Of a stretch of 58,959 nt of DNA, positions 15,680-22,876 are shown piece after piece. How positions within the stretch are numbered: position 1 is the first letter of the stretch; the number at the start of each line of letters is the position of its first letter. The position numbers were made by a program, and so were the translations under genes. The notes under the pieces are model-generated. The model had not been told where the DNA came from, did not search any database, and saw only the letters and a list, made by a program, of their open reading frames with translations. The stretch lies in contig DGIA01000035.1 of NCBI GenBank assembly GCA_002392965.1, forward strand, positions 1 to 58,959, given 5' to 3'. This DNA is from Bacteroidales bacterium UBA3834 (lineage in GTDB: Bacteria; Bacteroidota; Bacteroidia; Bacteroidales; P3).

Positions 15680-16349
15680 ATTCCTTGATTATGAATTGTG
15701 TCCTTGGGAAGATGGTGTATATGCGGCGGAGGTCTTCGGGGTAGTTGGCCTGCAGGTATTTCAGATACCAGTAGTCGCTGACATCGCATCCGCACGACTG
15801 GCCTCCGCCGCCGTAGGCTTCGGGGGATTTGAGGTTGTTGCGCTTGATGTATTCCAGTATGTCGGCGTTCTTATAGGTCGAGAGGGGATAGAACTTCTTG
15901 CCCTTCCAGCAGATGCTCTCCTTGCCGTCCTTGTATGAGCGGAGCATGAGGCGGCGGTTGAGGCTGTCCGACTGCTTGAAGCCCAGACAAGCCCATTCGA
16001 TGCCAGTCTTCTCCCTCACCTTGTCGATGATGTCGGAGAGCTTCCACAGTCGCTGGTTGGGGTTGCGCTGCACACCCATGAAGCCGTACTTGACCCACGA
16101 ATAGTAGCCGTAGTGCGGCACCTGCATCCACTCCGTGTTGGGGTACTTCTTCGCCGCATAGCGGTGGAAAGGGGCTATGTGGTCGAGGTTCGGCACGACA
16201 TACATATAGACGCAGACGATGCGTTTGAAATGCGGTGCCACGAGGTCGAGGAGGGCGATGCTGTCCTTGCCGGAGAGCGAGTGCATCAGGATGATGCTGT
16301 CGGTCTCCTTGGCGATGTCGGACACTATCTCTTTGGCGCGTTCCAGCAT
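15552..16349 (-). CDS. PAPS reductase-like PP-loop protein (IbrA-like)
   Basis: A 265-residue member of the adenine-nucleotide alpha-hydrolase superfamily. The PP-loop is MHSLSGKDSIALLDL (about 22-36, SGKDS), followed by RRLMLRSYKDGKESICWKGKKFYPL and a late cysteine pair in GGGGQSCGCDVSDY (about 180-193). The order of motifs follows phage PAPS-reductase-like proteins, not the sulfate-assimilation enzyme. The C-terminal ~45 residues are a charged Ala/Glu/Lys tail that overlaps the ParB-like gene. Role unknown; DNA or nucleotide sulfur chemistry and transcription regulation have both been proposed for relatives. Confidence 0.8.
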   Translation of the reverse strand: MLERAKEIVSDIAKETDSIILMHSLSGKDSIALLDLVAPHFKRIVCVYMYVVPNLDHIAPFHRYAAKKYPNTEWMQVPHYGYYSWVKYGFMGVQRNPNQRLWKLSDIIDKVREKTGIEWACLGFKQSDSLNRRLMLRSYKDGKESICWKGKKFYPLSTYKNADILEYIKRNNLKSPEAYGGGGQSCGCDVSDYWYLKYLQANYPEDLRRIYTIFPRTQFIIKEYEQEQARKQAEAAARKAAEEAESAQGNTSEPHAGDPAEPGDA

Positions 16350-16355
16350 AAGGCG

Positions 16356-16661
16356 TTACTTTTTCTTGCGGTAGAGTTTGAGGTCAGACTTCATGGCCAC
16401 CTTGTGGAGCGGCCCCAGGGCGGTGGAATAGTCGAGGTCTGCCATCAGCACGCGGTCGTCGCGGTCTTCCACCACGACATAGCGGGTGTAGGCATCGGAG
16501 GGGTCAACCACATCCTTGTACATAACCACGGCATCCTTCTCGATCTTCTTGTGCCTGGAGGCCTGCGCCAGCATCACGTCACGCGCCTGCTCGTTGGTGA
16601 GGCTGCGGCGCATATTGCGGTAGTCGGGGGCGGACTCCCTCACTGACATCATCTCTTTCAT
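16356..16661 (-). CDS. Hypothetical phage protein
   Basis: A 101-residue charged protein: helical N-terminus (SLTNEQARDVMLAQASRH) followed by strands (DAVVMYKDVVDPSDAYTRYVVVEDRDDRVLMADLDYS) and a basic end (KLYRKKK). Not recognised. It ends 6 bases before the PAPS-reductase-like gene and likely shares its mRNA. Confidence 0.55.
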   Translation of the reverse strand: MKEMMSVRESAPDYRNMRRSLTNEQARDVMLAQASRHKKIEKDAVVMYKDVVDPSDAYTRYVVVEDRDDRVLMADLDYSTALGPLHKVAMKSDLKLYRKKK

Positions 16662-16670
16662 GGCTGCGGC

Positions 16671-16859
16671 TTATTGGGTGGGACGGTTCTTGCGATATGC
16701 CTTTTCGGGAAGAAGCTGGCGTATGCCGTCAAGGACGAAGCCGCCGTTTTCCTCGGTCTCTATGGCGTTGTCGTACTCCTCCAGTTCCTCCGGGGTGAGG
16801 TCATGCGGCTCAAGGCCGTATTCGGAGAGTTCTTCTCTGATTTTCTGTTCGTGTCTCAT
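16671..16859 (-). CDS. Small acidic hypothetical protein
   Basis: A 62-residue protein, MRHEQKIREELSEYGLEP then a strongly acidic helix (LTPEELEEYDNAIETEENG). Its ending LLPEKAYRKNRPTQ is basic. Unknown function. Spacing of 9 bases to the next gene and 18 to the previous one supports membership in the leftward operon. Confidence 0.5.
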   Translation of the reverse strand: MRHEQKIREELSEYGLEPHDLTPEELEEYDNAIETEENGGFVLDGIRQLLPEKAYRKNRPTQ

Positions 16860-16877
16860 TGCGTGTCTTGTTTGGGT

Positions 16878-17462
16878 TTAACTGTTTTTCTTGGTGTAGC
16901 TCCATCCGAAGCGTTTGGCGAGGCGTTTCATCACCTTGTGGTAATGCACCACCGAAGCGCGGTCGTAGCTGGAGTTGGCGTAGGCTCTCCTGCCGGTGAG
17001 GTAGCCGCTGCGGGTTTCGTTGGTCAGCCGGTTCTCGATTTCCCTGTACGCCTTCCTGACCTCGTCGGCGCTCACTCCCCATCCGCCCTTGGGGCGCTTG
17101 ATGGAGAAGGTGTAGGTGGGGGTCACGGCCCTCATCTCCCTGGCGTTGGTGGATACAGCCAACGTAATGTCGTGATGGCTGAAGGAATTGCCGATGGCCA
17201 TGATGCCGCTCTTGCCCAAGGCTCTGGGGTGGTTGTGGGTGAGGATGGAGTTCTCCGGCAGCTTGCCGCTGACCGAGACCTCCGTCCCCTTGCCCTGTAT
17301 CGACCTCACAAGGTTGCCCTTGCTGTCGAAGACATGCAGCTCTTCGTCACGCCTGCGGCGGATGCTGCGCTCCATCCCCAGGATATTCTGTCGCATAAGC
17401 GCGCTGTAGCCTTTCTCTGTCGCGCCGTTATGCCCTGTCACCATATATGGCTCTTTGCTCAT
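16878..17462 (-). CDS. JAMM/JAB-like or head-morphogenesis-associated protein
   Basis: A 194-residue protein (start MSKEPYMVTGHNGA preferred; an upstream ATG at 17492 is possible). Residues ~35-115 show ILTHNHP followed 14 residues later by SFSHHDI and then AVSTNAREMRAVTPTYTFSIKRP. This resembles the JAMM signature (HxHP ... SxxD) of RadC/JAB proteins and the C-terminal extension of some phage minor head proteins, though the HxH-to-S spacing is longer than in active JAMM peptidases. The C-terminal ~70 residues are helical and basic. Peptidase activity is therefore uncertain. Confidence 0.55.
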   Translation of the reverse strand: MSKEPYMVTGHNGATEKGYSALMRQNILGMERSIRRRRDEELHVFDSKGNLVRSIQGKGTEVSVSGKLPENSILTHNHPRALGKSGIMAIGNSFSHHDITLAVSTNAREMRAVTPTYTFSIKRPKGGWGVSADEVRKAYREIENRLTNETRSGYLTGRRAYANSSYDRASVVHYHKVMKRLAKRFGWSYTKKNS

Positions 17463-17561
17463 TGTTTTACTTGTTGCAGACTTGTTATACACTCTTTTTA
17501 TGTAGAAAAAGTGAAGTCTACACTGTAAAACTTCACACTCCCGTGCCGGCCGGTATCAGCG

Positions 17562-17699
17562 TTATCGCATGATACGCGGCGTGCGGCGTGCGGCTGCGCC
17601 CATGCTGGACACACGCGCTTGCCAGTATCTGTCCTCGGTGCGGTAGCGCGTCACGCTGCCGTCGGGGTTCTGACGCTGGGCATAATACTCACGTGCCAT
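17562..17699 (-). CDS. 45-residue basic small protein with strong SD
   Basis: A short frame encoding a 45-residue basic protein with a YRTEDRYWQARV centre and an Arg-rich end (AAARRTPRIMR). It is supported by a full AGGAGGT Shine-Dalgarno sequence (plus-strand 17704-17710) five bases before the ATG, and by its place between two leftward phage genes with no other frame here. Function unknown. Confidence 0.55.
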   Translation of the reverse strand: MAREYYAQRQNPDGSVTRYRTEDRYWQARVSSMGAAARRTPRIMR

Positions 17700-17756
17700 G
17701 ATGACCTCCTTTTTTAATGGTTAGACATAAGGTTATTTGGTTATGGTTGGTTTCTG

Positions 17757-18203
17757 TCACAGGCCTTTGCTGCCTATCACCTCGCTGACGTGGAACCAGA
17801 AGAACCACGGACGCTCTTCGGCAGGCAGTTTGGCGTACTGCTGCCACTCGTTGTCGTAGTCGTGGAATCCGAACTTCTCGCCCAGCATTTCAATGTCCTC
17901 TTTGCACATACACGCGAGACCGCAATAGTCAAGCAGCACGTCGAGAGAGTAACGACCGCCTCTGTCGTAGAAATGGATGGCGAAAATGTCCTTCATCGGC
18001 CATTCGCGCTTGTCGCCCTTGCCCTCGGCTTCGAGCTTGGCGTTGCGTTCAAGTTTCTTGGGGTCAAGAAACATCTCGCAGTTCTTGTTGGAGTAACTCC
18101 TGATTTCGACCGTCTTCTCGCCGCTGGCGATAGCCTTGGCGTGTGTCTTGTAGATGGTCAGGCTGTAAGCCTCTTCTTTCTGTCCGTTGAACTCAATCTG
18201 CAT
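17757..18203 (-). CDS. ASCH domain protein
   Basis: A 148-residue protein whose N-terminal half carries the ASCH/PUA-like pattern: SLTIYKTHAKAIASGEKTVEIRSYS (about 14-38) with the conserved Lys/Glu/Arg of the binding groove, then DIFAIHFYDRGG (about 75-86). ASCH domains bind RNA or modified nucleosides. The C-terminal part is Trp-rich (ERPWFFWFHVSEVIGS), matching family ends. First gene downstream of the regulatory region at 18204-18447 and hence probably first in the leftward late-type transcript. Confidence 0.75.
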   Translation of the reverse strand: MQIEFNGQKEEAYSLTIYKTHAKAIASGEKTVEIRSYSNKNCEMFLDPKKLERNAKLEAEGKGDKREWPMKDIFAIHFYDRGGRYSLDVLLDYCGLACMCKEDIEMLGEKFGFHDYDNEWQQYAKLPAEERPWFFWFHVSEVIGSKGL

Positions 18204-18447
18204 AACTTTTCATGTGTTATTTAATACAAATATTTACTGCAAAAGTACATATAATTTACTAATTACACAAATATTTTTGCAAAATATTTTGTATGTAATT
18301 TTATTTCAGTTGTTTATATTATGTATTTTGTTGGCTGTAGCAGTAAACCAAAGCCATTTTCGATGCCTTTTAGGGCTTAAATTTTACTAAATAATAAATA
18401 ATTTACCGTAGTAGTAAATAGCCATGTCGGAATGTCCGGCACATGCC
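18204..18447 (-). promoter_or_regulatory. AT-rich control region with leftward promoter and TTTACT sites
   Basis: Minus-strand -33 TTTG (18271-18268), 20 bases, -7 TACTTTTGC (18247-18239) reads into the ASCH gene. Six TTTACT or near-TTTACT half-sites occur: 18233-18238, 18255-18260, 18402-18406 (TTTAC) and 18383-18388 in one orientation, and AGTAAA at 18342-18347 and 18413-18418 in the other; the last pair forms ATTTAC-N7-GTAAAT. A similar core lies in the repressor region near 27950. No gene is visible in this 244-base stretch. Confidence 0.55.
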
Positions 18448-18882
18448 TTACGACGGCTCGGCCCCCTCGCTTTCTTCGCCGAAGAGGACGGCGAGGGCAG
18501 CATCGGAGGCGAGGGAGGCCGCCACCCTGAACTTGGGGTCGTTGAAGTAGAGGAAGGCGAGGTTGCCTCGATAGTAACTCAACAGCCGCGTATCCATACG
18601 GAGATAGCGATGCGCGTAGCGCCGTATGTCGCTGTTGTTTTTGCTGACGCTGCGAAAGAGGTTGTGGGGCTGGATGAGGTAGAAGGCGGTGTAGAGTTCC
18701 GCACGAGTGGCCAGACCCTTTTCGACTCCATCCAGGACAGCGGCACAGGCGTTGTGCATCTTCTCCATCTCACCGTCTGTGAGCGCGCATTGCGCGAAGA
18801 CATTCCGCTCCAGTCCTTTCAGTTGCTCATGGATGACATACAAGTGGAGCATGGTCTTGATGTCGTAAATCTTTTTCTTCAT
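18448..18882 (-). CDS. Helical hypothetical protein
   Basis: A 144-residue, almost entirely helical protein (IKTMLHLYVIHEQLKGL; DGEMEKMHNACAAVLDGVEKGL; FYLIQPHNLFRSVS). Its acidic C-terminus ends FGEESEGAEPS. Family not recognised. It lies 21 bases downstream of the endonuclease-like gene and ends at the control region, so it closes the segment between the HipBST terminator and the ASCH promoter. Confidence 0.55.
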   Translation of the reverse strand: MKKKIYDIKTMLHLYVIHEQLKGLERNVFAQCALTDGEMEKMHNACAAVLDGVEKGLATRAELYTAFYLIQPHNLFRSVSKNNSDIRRYAHRYLRMDTRLLSYYRGNLAFLYFNDPKFRVAASLASDAALAVLFGEESEGAEPS

Positions 18883-18903
18883 CTTTGTTATTGTTGTTGA
18901 TTG

Positions 18904-19305
18904 TTAGCGGTTTGATTGTGCGGGTGTGGCCATCCTCGCCATCTCCTCCACCCTCTTGGCGATGGTTGTTCGCAGGGTGACGATTGTGGCGTGGGTCATC
19001 AGCTGCTGGGGAGTGAATTTCAGCACCACCCATCCCATCTCGGCGGCGGCGTTGAACTTCTCCATATCCTTGATATACCCCTGGGGGCGATTGTGACGGC
19101 CATAGCCCCATACGCCTCCGTCGCATTCGACGGCTATCTTGAGGGCTGGCACAGCATAGTCGAAACGCCACTTGCGGGTGTCGTGGAAGCGATACTCGCG
19201 CACCATGTCCACGTTAAGCTCCGACTTGCAGTAGGCCGTGAAGAGGTCTGTGGGGGCGGTGTCCGAGCCGCTGATCCTGCGGCGGTGTGGATTGCTGTAT
19301 ATCAT
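18904..19305 (-). CDS. PD-(D/E)XK-type endonuclease (DUF559/Vsr-like)
   Basis: A 133-residue nuclease-like protein. The core FHDTRKWRFDYAVPALKIAVECDGGVWG has the catalytic arrangement of small restriction-fold nucleases: Asp in WRFDYA (about 46), then a strand with Glu in VECDGG (about 57-58). It is followed by KDMEKFNAAAEMGWVVLKFTP, the helix and strand that end this fold in Vsr/DUF559 proteins. The start MIYSNPHRR (19305) overlaps the upstream stop as ATGA and is chosen over a longer frame. Role could be Holliday-junction or mismatch cleavage during phage replication; not demonstrable here. Confidence 0.75.
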   Translation of the reverse strand: MIYSNPHRRRISGSDTAPTDLFTAYCKSELNVDMVREYRFHDTRKWRFDYAVPALKIAVECDGGVWGYGRHNRPQGYIKDMEKFNAAAEMGWVVLKFTPQQLMTHATIVTLRTTIAKRVEEMARMATPAQSNR

Positions 19306-19496
19306 TTGCCGCCTCCCTCCTCGATACGCACACGGAGATACATGTCCCCGTCGTTGCAGTGGTCGATGACCTCGATGTGGTTGAGGCGGAGCCTGACGGC
19401 CTCCTCCAGGGCGAGCCGGAAGGCGCATACGCTCCTCCGCTCGCAGCCGACACCATTGCAGTGCCGATAGTCATGGTTGAACCTAATGTTTGCCAT
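19302..19496 (-). CDS. Small hypothetical protein
   Basis: A 64-residue protein (MANIRFNHDYRHCNGVGC...) with three cysteines and several histidines in the first 20 residues, CNGVGCERRSVC, which could bind a metal, followed by a helix and strand (LNHIEVIDHC). Overlaps the endonuclease-like gene by ATGA, so the two are probably translated together. Confidence 0.55.
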   Translation of the reverse strand: MANIRFNHDYRHCNGVGCERRSVCAFRLALEEAVRLRLNHIEVIDHCNDGDMYLRVRIEEGGGK

Positions 19497-19583
19497 AGGA
19501 AAATGTGTTTGTTGTACTGAAGCTATTTGTCAAAGAAAATACAGGAATAAGGAGATACCGTCAGGTATTTCCAAAGCAACAAA

Positions 19584-19618
19584 AATGGGCCTGTTGCATT
19601 TATGCAGCCAGACCCATT
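19584..19618 (-). terminator. Terminator downstream of hipT
   Basis: AATGGGCCTG (19584-19593) pairs with CAGACCCATT (19609-19618), with one G-T pair; leftwards it runs into TTTTTGTTG. It isolates the HipBST operon from the genes to its left. Confidence 0.8.
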
Positions 19619-19653
19619 CCCGTTATTAGAAAACTAAATGATAATGCCGATTG

Positions 19654-20604
19654 CTATTCCTTGTCTTCTCTGACAAATCTGCTAATGCGTTCTTTTACAA
19701 TTCTCAGATAGTTACGCTGGAGTTTCTTTGTCAACCGGCTTTCCAACACCATCTTTGTCACAGAACCAGGCAAAGCAGTGTATTTATCCAGTATACGGTC
19801 GACACGGCTGCTAACAATACCAGCTTCACTCCCAAACCATTCAAAATCCTGACGGCAGGGATGACCCGTGCGAAGATAGGCATCGCTTCTCGGAAGGACG
19901 GGAGACAAGCCGTCAGACAATGCAAAATCCTCGTCACGGACATGCAGTGCAGTATTCATCAAGTCGTATGCCGGAGTTAGACGATAGTCGCCACCAACAT
20001 TTATTAGGGAGAAATTCTTCAAGTGGGCATCGCCGTTAGCATATATATAATTAAAAACGACCAGTTCAAAGAAACGTTCCATATTGACCATCCATGCCGG
20101 TATGTATCGACGGATAGCCTGTGCCACATCCGAATACGAACCTCTGTATTTGAACATAGTTCCCTCATTGGCTTCACTTCGTCCGATTAGTGTTGCCATA
20201 TCCTCCATCGGGTATTTCATCCCCTCTGGGCTGATGTCAAAACGACGGGTGATATAGACAGAATGCCCACTTGGAGTGGAGCAGAGGCCGTTGGCGGCGG
20301 TCTCTATTCCATATACTTTGGATGCAATCTGCATGGTCAAAAACTCATTGGCGGGAATGTACCACCGCTCATTTATTGTGGCATCCCACGGCGCTGGTTT
20401 GAGTATATGCGTGGAACGCTCGCCGTCTTTGGCAAGACGAATCTTCCCTCCGTCTATCATTGCGGGGTACTTTTCCTGCACTCCCGATACGGACAGGAGC
20501 TGCATGGCATGCGTCATCTCATCGGTGTGGTGCTTCTCATCCAGATTAAAATCAAGCTCCAGTGTGACTCTCCGGCTGGCAAACAACATACTATCTTCCT
20601 TCAT
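19654..20604 (-). CDS. hipT: HipA-type kinase core (HipT-like toxin)
   Basis: A 316-residue kinase-fold protein lacking the N-subdomain-1 of full-length HipA, which is encoded separately just upstream. The Gly-rich loop SVSGVQEKYPA (residues 38-48) has the S-x-S pattern whose serines are autophosphorylated in the characterised HipT of E. coli O127. The catalytic loop is YANGDAHLKNFSLI (about 191-204) and the metal-binding Asp is in LTPAYDLMNT. All key residues are present, so an active Ser/Thr kinase toxin is expected; tryptophanyl-tRNA synthetase is the known HipT target elsewhere. The ATG sits within the end of the upstream gene (14-base overlap) behind a GGAGGT ribosome-binding site. Confidence 0.85.
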   Translation of the reverse strand: MKEDSMLFASRRVTLELDFNLDEKHHTDEMTHAMQLLSVSGVQEKYPAMIDGGKIRLAKDGERSTHILKPAPWDATINERWYIPANEFLTMQIASKVYGIETAANGLCSTPSGHSVYITRRFDISPEGMKYPMEDMATLIGRSEANEGTMFKYRGSYSDVAQAIRRYIPAWMVNMERFFELVVFNYIYANGDAHLKNFSLINVGGDYRLTPAYDLMNTALHVRDEDFALSDGLSPVLPRSDAYLRTGHPCRQDFEWFGSEAGIVSSRVDRILDKYTALPGSVTKMVLESRLTKKLQRNYLRIVKERISRFVREDKE

Positions 20605-20926
20605 CGCTCACCTCCTTTACATTTACCGCCCCTATGGAATCCGCACCACCCATTGCACACAAGATACCGAAAAAGTCATTTTCATCCACATGGTGCTTGC
20701 GGCATACGACACGTCGCAAGGCTCCCTCCGGCAGAAGGTTAGCGAAGAATGGGAACAGAGTGTCGCTACAATAGGGGGTGTCCTTCTTGGGTAGGGTAAC
20801 CGAAATGTGAGGGTTGTCTCCTCTCAAATATTCGGGAAGATACTCGTATCTGTAACCCTTTCCAGGAAACTGCTCTGTCAACACGCCCGCCTTTTGGCCA
20901 TTAAGTATAACATTCAATTGTCTCAT
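20591..20926 (-). CDS. hipS: HipA N-terminal domain protein (HipS-like)
   Basis: A 111-residue protein corresponding to the N-subdomain-1 of HipA: LNVILNGQKAGVLTEQ at the start, YEYLPEYLRGDNPHISVTLP in the middle, and LFPFFANLLPEGALRRVV (about 58-75), the NLLPEG motif of the family. In the HipBST system this separate domain acts as the antitoxin by blocking the kinase. Gene order B-S-T and its overlap with the kinase gene match that system. Confidence 0.85.
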   Translation of the reverse strand: MRQLNVILNGQKAGVLTEQFPGKGYRYEYLPEYLRGDNPHISVTLPKKDTPYCSDTLFPFFANLLPEGALRRVVCRKHHVDENDFFGILCAMGGADSIGAVNVKEVSDEGR

Positions 20927-20936
20927 ATTCTATTTC

Positions 20937-21137
20937 TTATATAGTCCGTCTCAATTGACAAGTCATTTCCATCCCGAGTACGGCAAGTATTTTCTCTACA
21001 GTTTGTATAGAAGGATTTCCCTTGCCACGCTCAATATCCTTCACGGTGGCAAGACTTACGTTTGCCATCTCAGCGAGGTCGGATTGTGATATTTTCAACT
21101 GCGACCGACGTTCTTTAAGTGTATCTTTTAACGACAT
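20937..21137 (-). CDS. hipB: HipB-type XRE regulator
   Basis: A 66-residue Cro/CI-type helix-turn-helix protein; LKISQSDLAEMANVSLATVKDIERGKGNPS (about 14-43, given here in part) is the DNA-binding unit, and QTVEKILAVLGMEM the dimerisation helix, a common HipB ending. First gene of the operon, 10 bases before hipS. It is expected to repress its own promoter through the two palindromes at 21143 and 21205. Confidence 0.85.
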   Translation of the reverse strand: MSLKDTLKERRSQLKISQSDLAEMANVSLATVKDIERGKGNPSIQTVEKILAVLGMEMTCQLRRTI

Positions 21138-21142
21138 TTACG

Positions 21143-21158
21143 GTTTATTATACTAAAC
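21143..21158. promoter_or_regulatory. Candidate HipB operator O1
   Basis: GTTTATTATACTAAAC, a GTTTA-N6-TAAAC palindrome located between the -7 box and the hipB ATG. Confidence 0.65.
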
Positions 21159-21167
21159 TTTTCCGAT

Positions 21168-21201
21168 GCAAATATACAACTTTATTCTGAATTGCATCAA
21201 A
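21168..21201 (-). promoter_or_regulatory. Promoter of hipBST
   Basis: Minus-strand TTTG (21201-21198), 21 bases, TATATTTGC (21176-21168). It lies between the two palindromic operator candidates. Confidence 0.7.
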
Positions 21202-21204
21202 AAA

Positions 21205-21220
21205 GTTTAATAGAATAAAC
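21205..21220. promoter_or_regulatory. Candidate HipB operator O2
   Basis: GTTTAATAGAATAAAC, same GTTTA-N6-TAAAC form as O1 and extended to AAGTTTA...TAAACTT. It sits just upstream of the -33 box, 62 bp (about six helical turns) from O1. Confidence 0.65.
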
Positions 21221-21285
21221 TTTATAACGCAACCATAGGGTGTACGGACTGCCAGCATATGTTTTTGGATCAACGAGAAGAAATT

Positions 21286-21684
21286 TCACCCAACTCCTTT
21301 AGGGTCCCTGATTTTCATAGAGTTCCCCACTACCTTGGCATTATTAGATCCATATTCATCGAATATTACTGATAAAGGATTCACCTCTCGTGTGTTGACA
21401 TACAACATCTGAAACCCAATTCCATTGGAGACGAGTCTGACATGCACTGCCTTGCCACTATTCAGCATCAGGATATCATTTTCGAAGATTTCCTTTCCGT
21501 TGCGATCGTAGAATCCTGTACCAAGACCTATTGATCGTGGCTCCACCGCAGTTATCCGGGTTTCATTCTTGCCTCCAGGCTGCACAATCCAGCACTGTCC
21601 ACCCGACTGTATCAACGAACCATAGCGCCACTCCGTACCGAATAGTACACGACCTCTGAATCTGTAATTTAAACCTTGCATCAT
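21286..21684 (-). CDS. YopX family protein
   Basis: A 132-residue protein of the YopX family, common on phages of Firmicutes and Bacteroidetes and of unknown function. The family pattern is plain: FRGRVLFGTEWRYGSLIQ near the start, then TAVEPRSIGLGTGFYDRNG and KEIFENDILM (about 60-85), followed by beta strands. A beta-barrel binding protein is expected. Second Met (21681) is an equally possible start. It is separated from hipBST by its own gap of ~150 bases. Confidence 0.8.
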   Translation of the reverse strand: MMQGLNYRFRGRVLFGTEWRYGSLIQSGGQCWIVQPGGKNETRITAVEPRSIGLGTGFYDRNGKEIFENDILMLNSGKAVHVRLVSNGIGFQMLYVNTREVNPLSVIFDEYGSNNAKVVGNSMKIRDPKGVG

Positions 21685-21714
21685 TTTTCTGTTTTAGCAT
21701 TGATAATCATTTCA

Positions 21715-21903
21715 TTAAAATAGTTTTAATTGTTCATTCGCAGATGGCTCCGTATATACAAAAAGACGCCTGAAGATATGATAAAGAACATTTACGACGA
21801 TACTGTTGCCAGCCATCTTCGCAAGTTGAGTTCTTGGTATACCAGCCGAGAAAGTGTTATTACATTTAATTTCCTTATATTTTGGTTTTTCATGCCTGTT
21901 CAT
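21715..21903 (-). CDS. Small hypothetical protein
   Basis: A 62-residue frame (start MNRHEKPKYKEIKCNNTF) with a hydrophobic centre SIVVNVLYHIFRRLFVY that may be an amphipathic or membrane helix. It fills the 250-base gap between the loader gene and YopX on the coding strand and is AT-rich. There is no family match I recognise and the start is uncertain, so it could be spurious. Confidence 0.35.
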   Translation of the reverse strand: MNRHEKPKYKEIKCNNTFSAGIPRTQLAKMAGNSIVVNVLYHIFRRLFVYTEPSANEQLKLF

Positions 21904-21934
21904 GGTTGGTAAATTTTTATTGAAGGAATATCTT

Positions 21935-22876
21935 TCAAACACGATAACTCTTCTGTTCGCCATCGTAGCAGATGGTGTTGCACATCTCGCGCAGCCGGTC
22001 GAAGATGCGGTCGCCGTAGGTCTTCTGCAACTCGTCCACCTCCATCCCTTGACTGTCGACCAGGACGGAGAGGTTGGTGGTGATGACGGTGAATAGGCGG
22101 CTGCTGTAGCGCGCCGCTATCAGCTCCGCCAAGGGCGAGAACTCGTTGCCGTAGCTCTTGACAATGACGGCCTCCGTGCCGAGGTCGTCGATACCGAGTA
22201 GCTTGCACCGCTTCAAGCCGTTGAACTCCGCAGGGCTGTTCTTGCCCAGTGCGGCAATCTCGCGTGCGTCAGCCACGGTCATCACCTCGTTGGTGAGTAG
22301 ATAGAGCATTCGTTTGACGGCGAGCATCATAGTGGTCTTGCCCACTCCGATGTAGCCGCGCAGCATCAGCCCTGGCTTGGGCAGGGTGACGAGCCACCGC
22401 CCCACGGAGCGCAGCACGGCACGGGTGTAGCCGTCATCCTTCATCACGCATCCCCTCCGCTGAACCTCTCCGACATAGGCCACCCGAAGGTACTGCTCGG
22501 CGACCTCCGCCGTCATGTCCAGACGGACTGGCGGCTCGGCCTTGCAGCTCATACTGACCTGGCCTGCAAACCATTCCAGCGAGCGTTCCGAGGCTTGCTT
22601 CTCGTTCTGCGACACCATCTTCCAGTATTTCTCGCGGTAGGCTTTGGCCTCCTCCTCGCTCTTCTTGCGCTGACACTCTCGCTCTTCTTGATCCTGACGA
22701 TACCATTCGTCGAACTGCCGCTTCGCCTCCAGTTCCTCTTCGGTCATCTCCTCCGGCTTCTTGGTGGCGATGGCGTGTTCCATCTCTCGGCTAAATGTCG
22801 GTCTGCATACCCTTGTTGGCGGGCTTGGTGACTGTTCCGAGGCCGAGTCTTGAATTGTTTGTGCTTGTGTTTCCAT
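21935..22876 (-). CDS. DnaC/IstB-like helicase loader
   Basis: A 313-residue AAA+ ATPase expected to load the host replicative helicase at the phage origin. Residues ~1-115 are charged and coiled-coil-like (EEMTEEELEAKRQFDEWYRQ), the helicase-binding part. Walker A is GYIGVGKTTMM (about 176-186), Walker B LLGIDDLGTE (about 226-235), sensor 1 TVITTNLS (about 263), and a final arginine-finger region YGDRIFDRLREM (about 285-296). As written it overlaps the initiator gene by 86 bases; an internal Met at 22783 would remove the overlap, so the start is unsure. Confidence 0.85.
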   Translation of the reverse strand: METQAQTIQDSASEQSPSPPTRVCRPTFSREMEHAIATKKPEEMTEEELEAKRQFDEWYRQDQEERECQRKKSEEEAKAYREKYWKMVSQNEKQASERSLEWFAGQVSMSCKAEPPVRLDMTAEVAEQYLRVAYVGEVQRRGCVMKDDGYTRAVLRSVGRWLVTLPKPGLMLRGYIGVGKTTMMLAVKRMLYLLTNEVMTVADAREIAALGKNSPAEFNGLKRCKLLGIDDLGTEAVIVKSYGNEFSPLAELIAARYSSRLFTVITTNLSVLVDSQGMEVDELQKTYGDRIFDRLREMCNTICYDGEQKSYRV

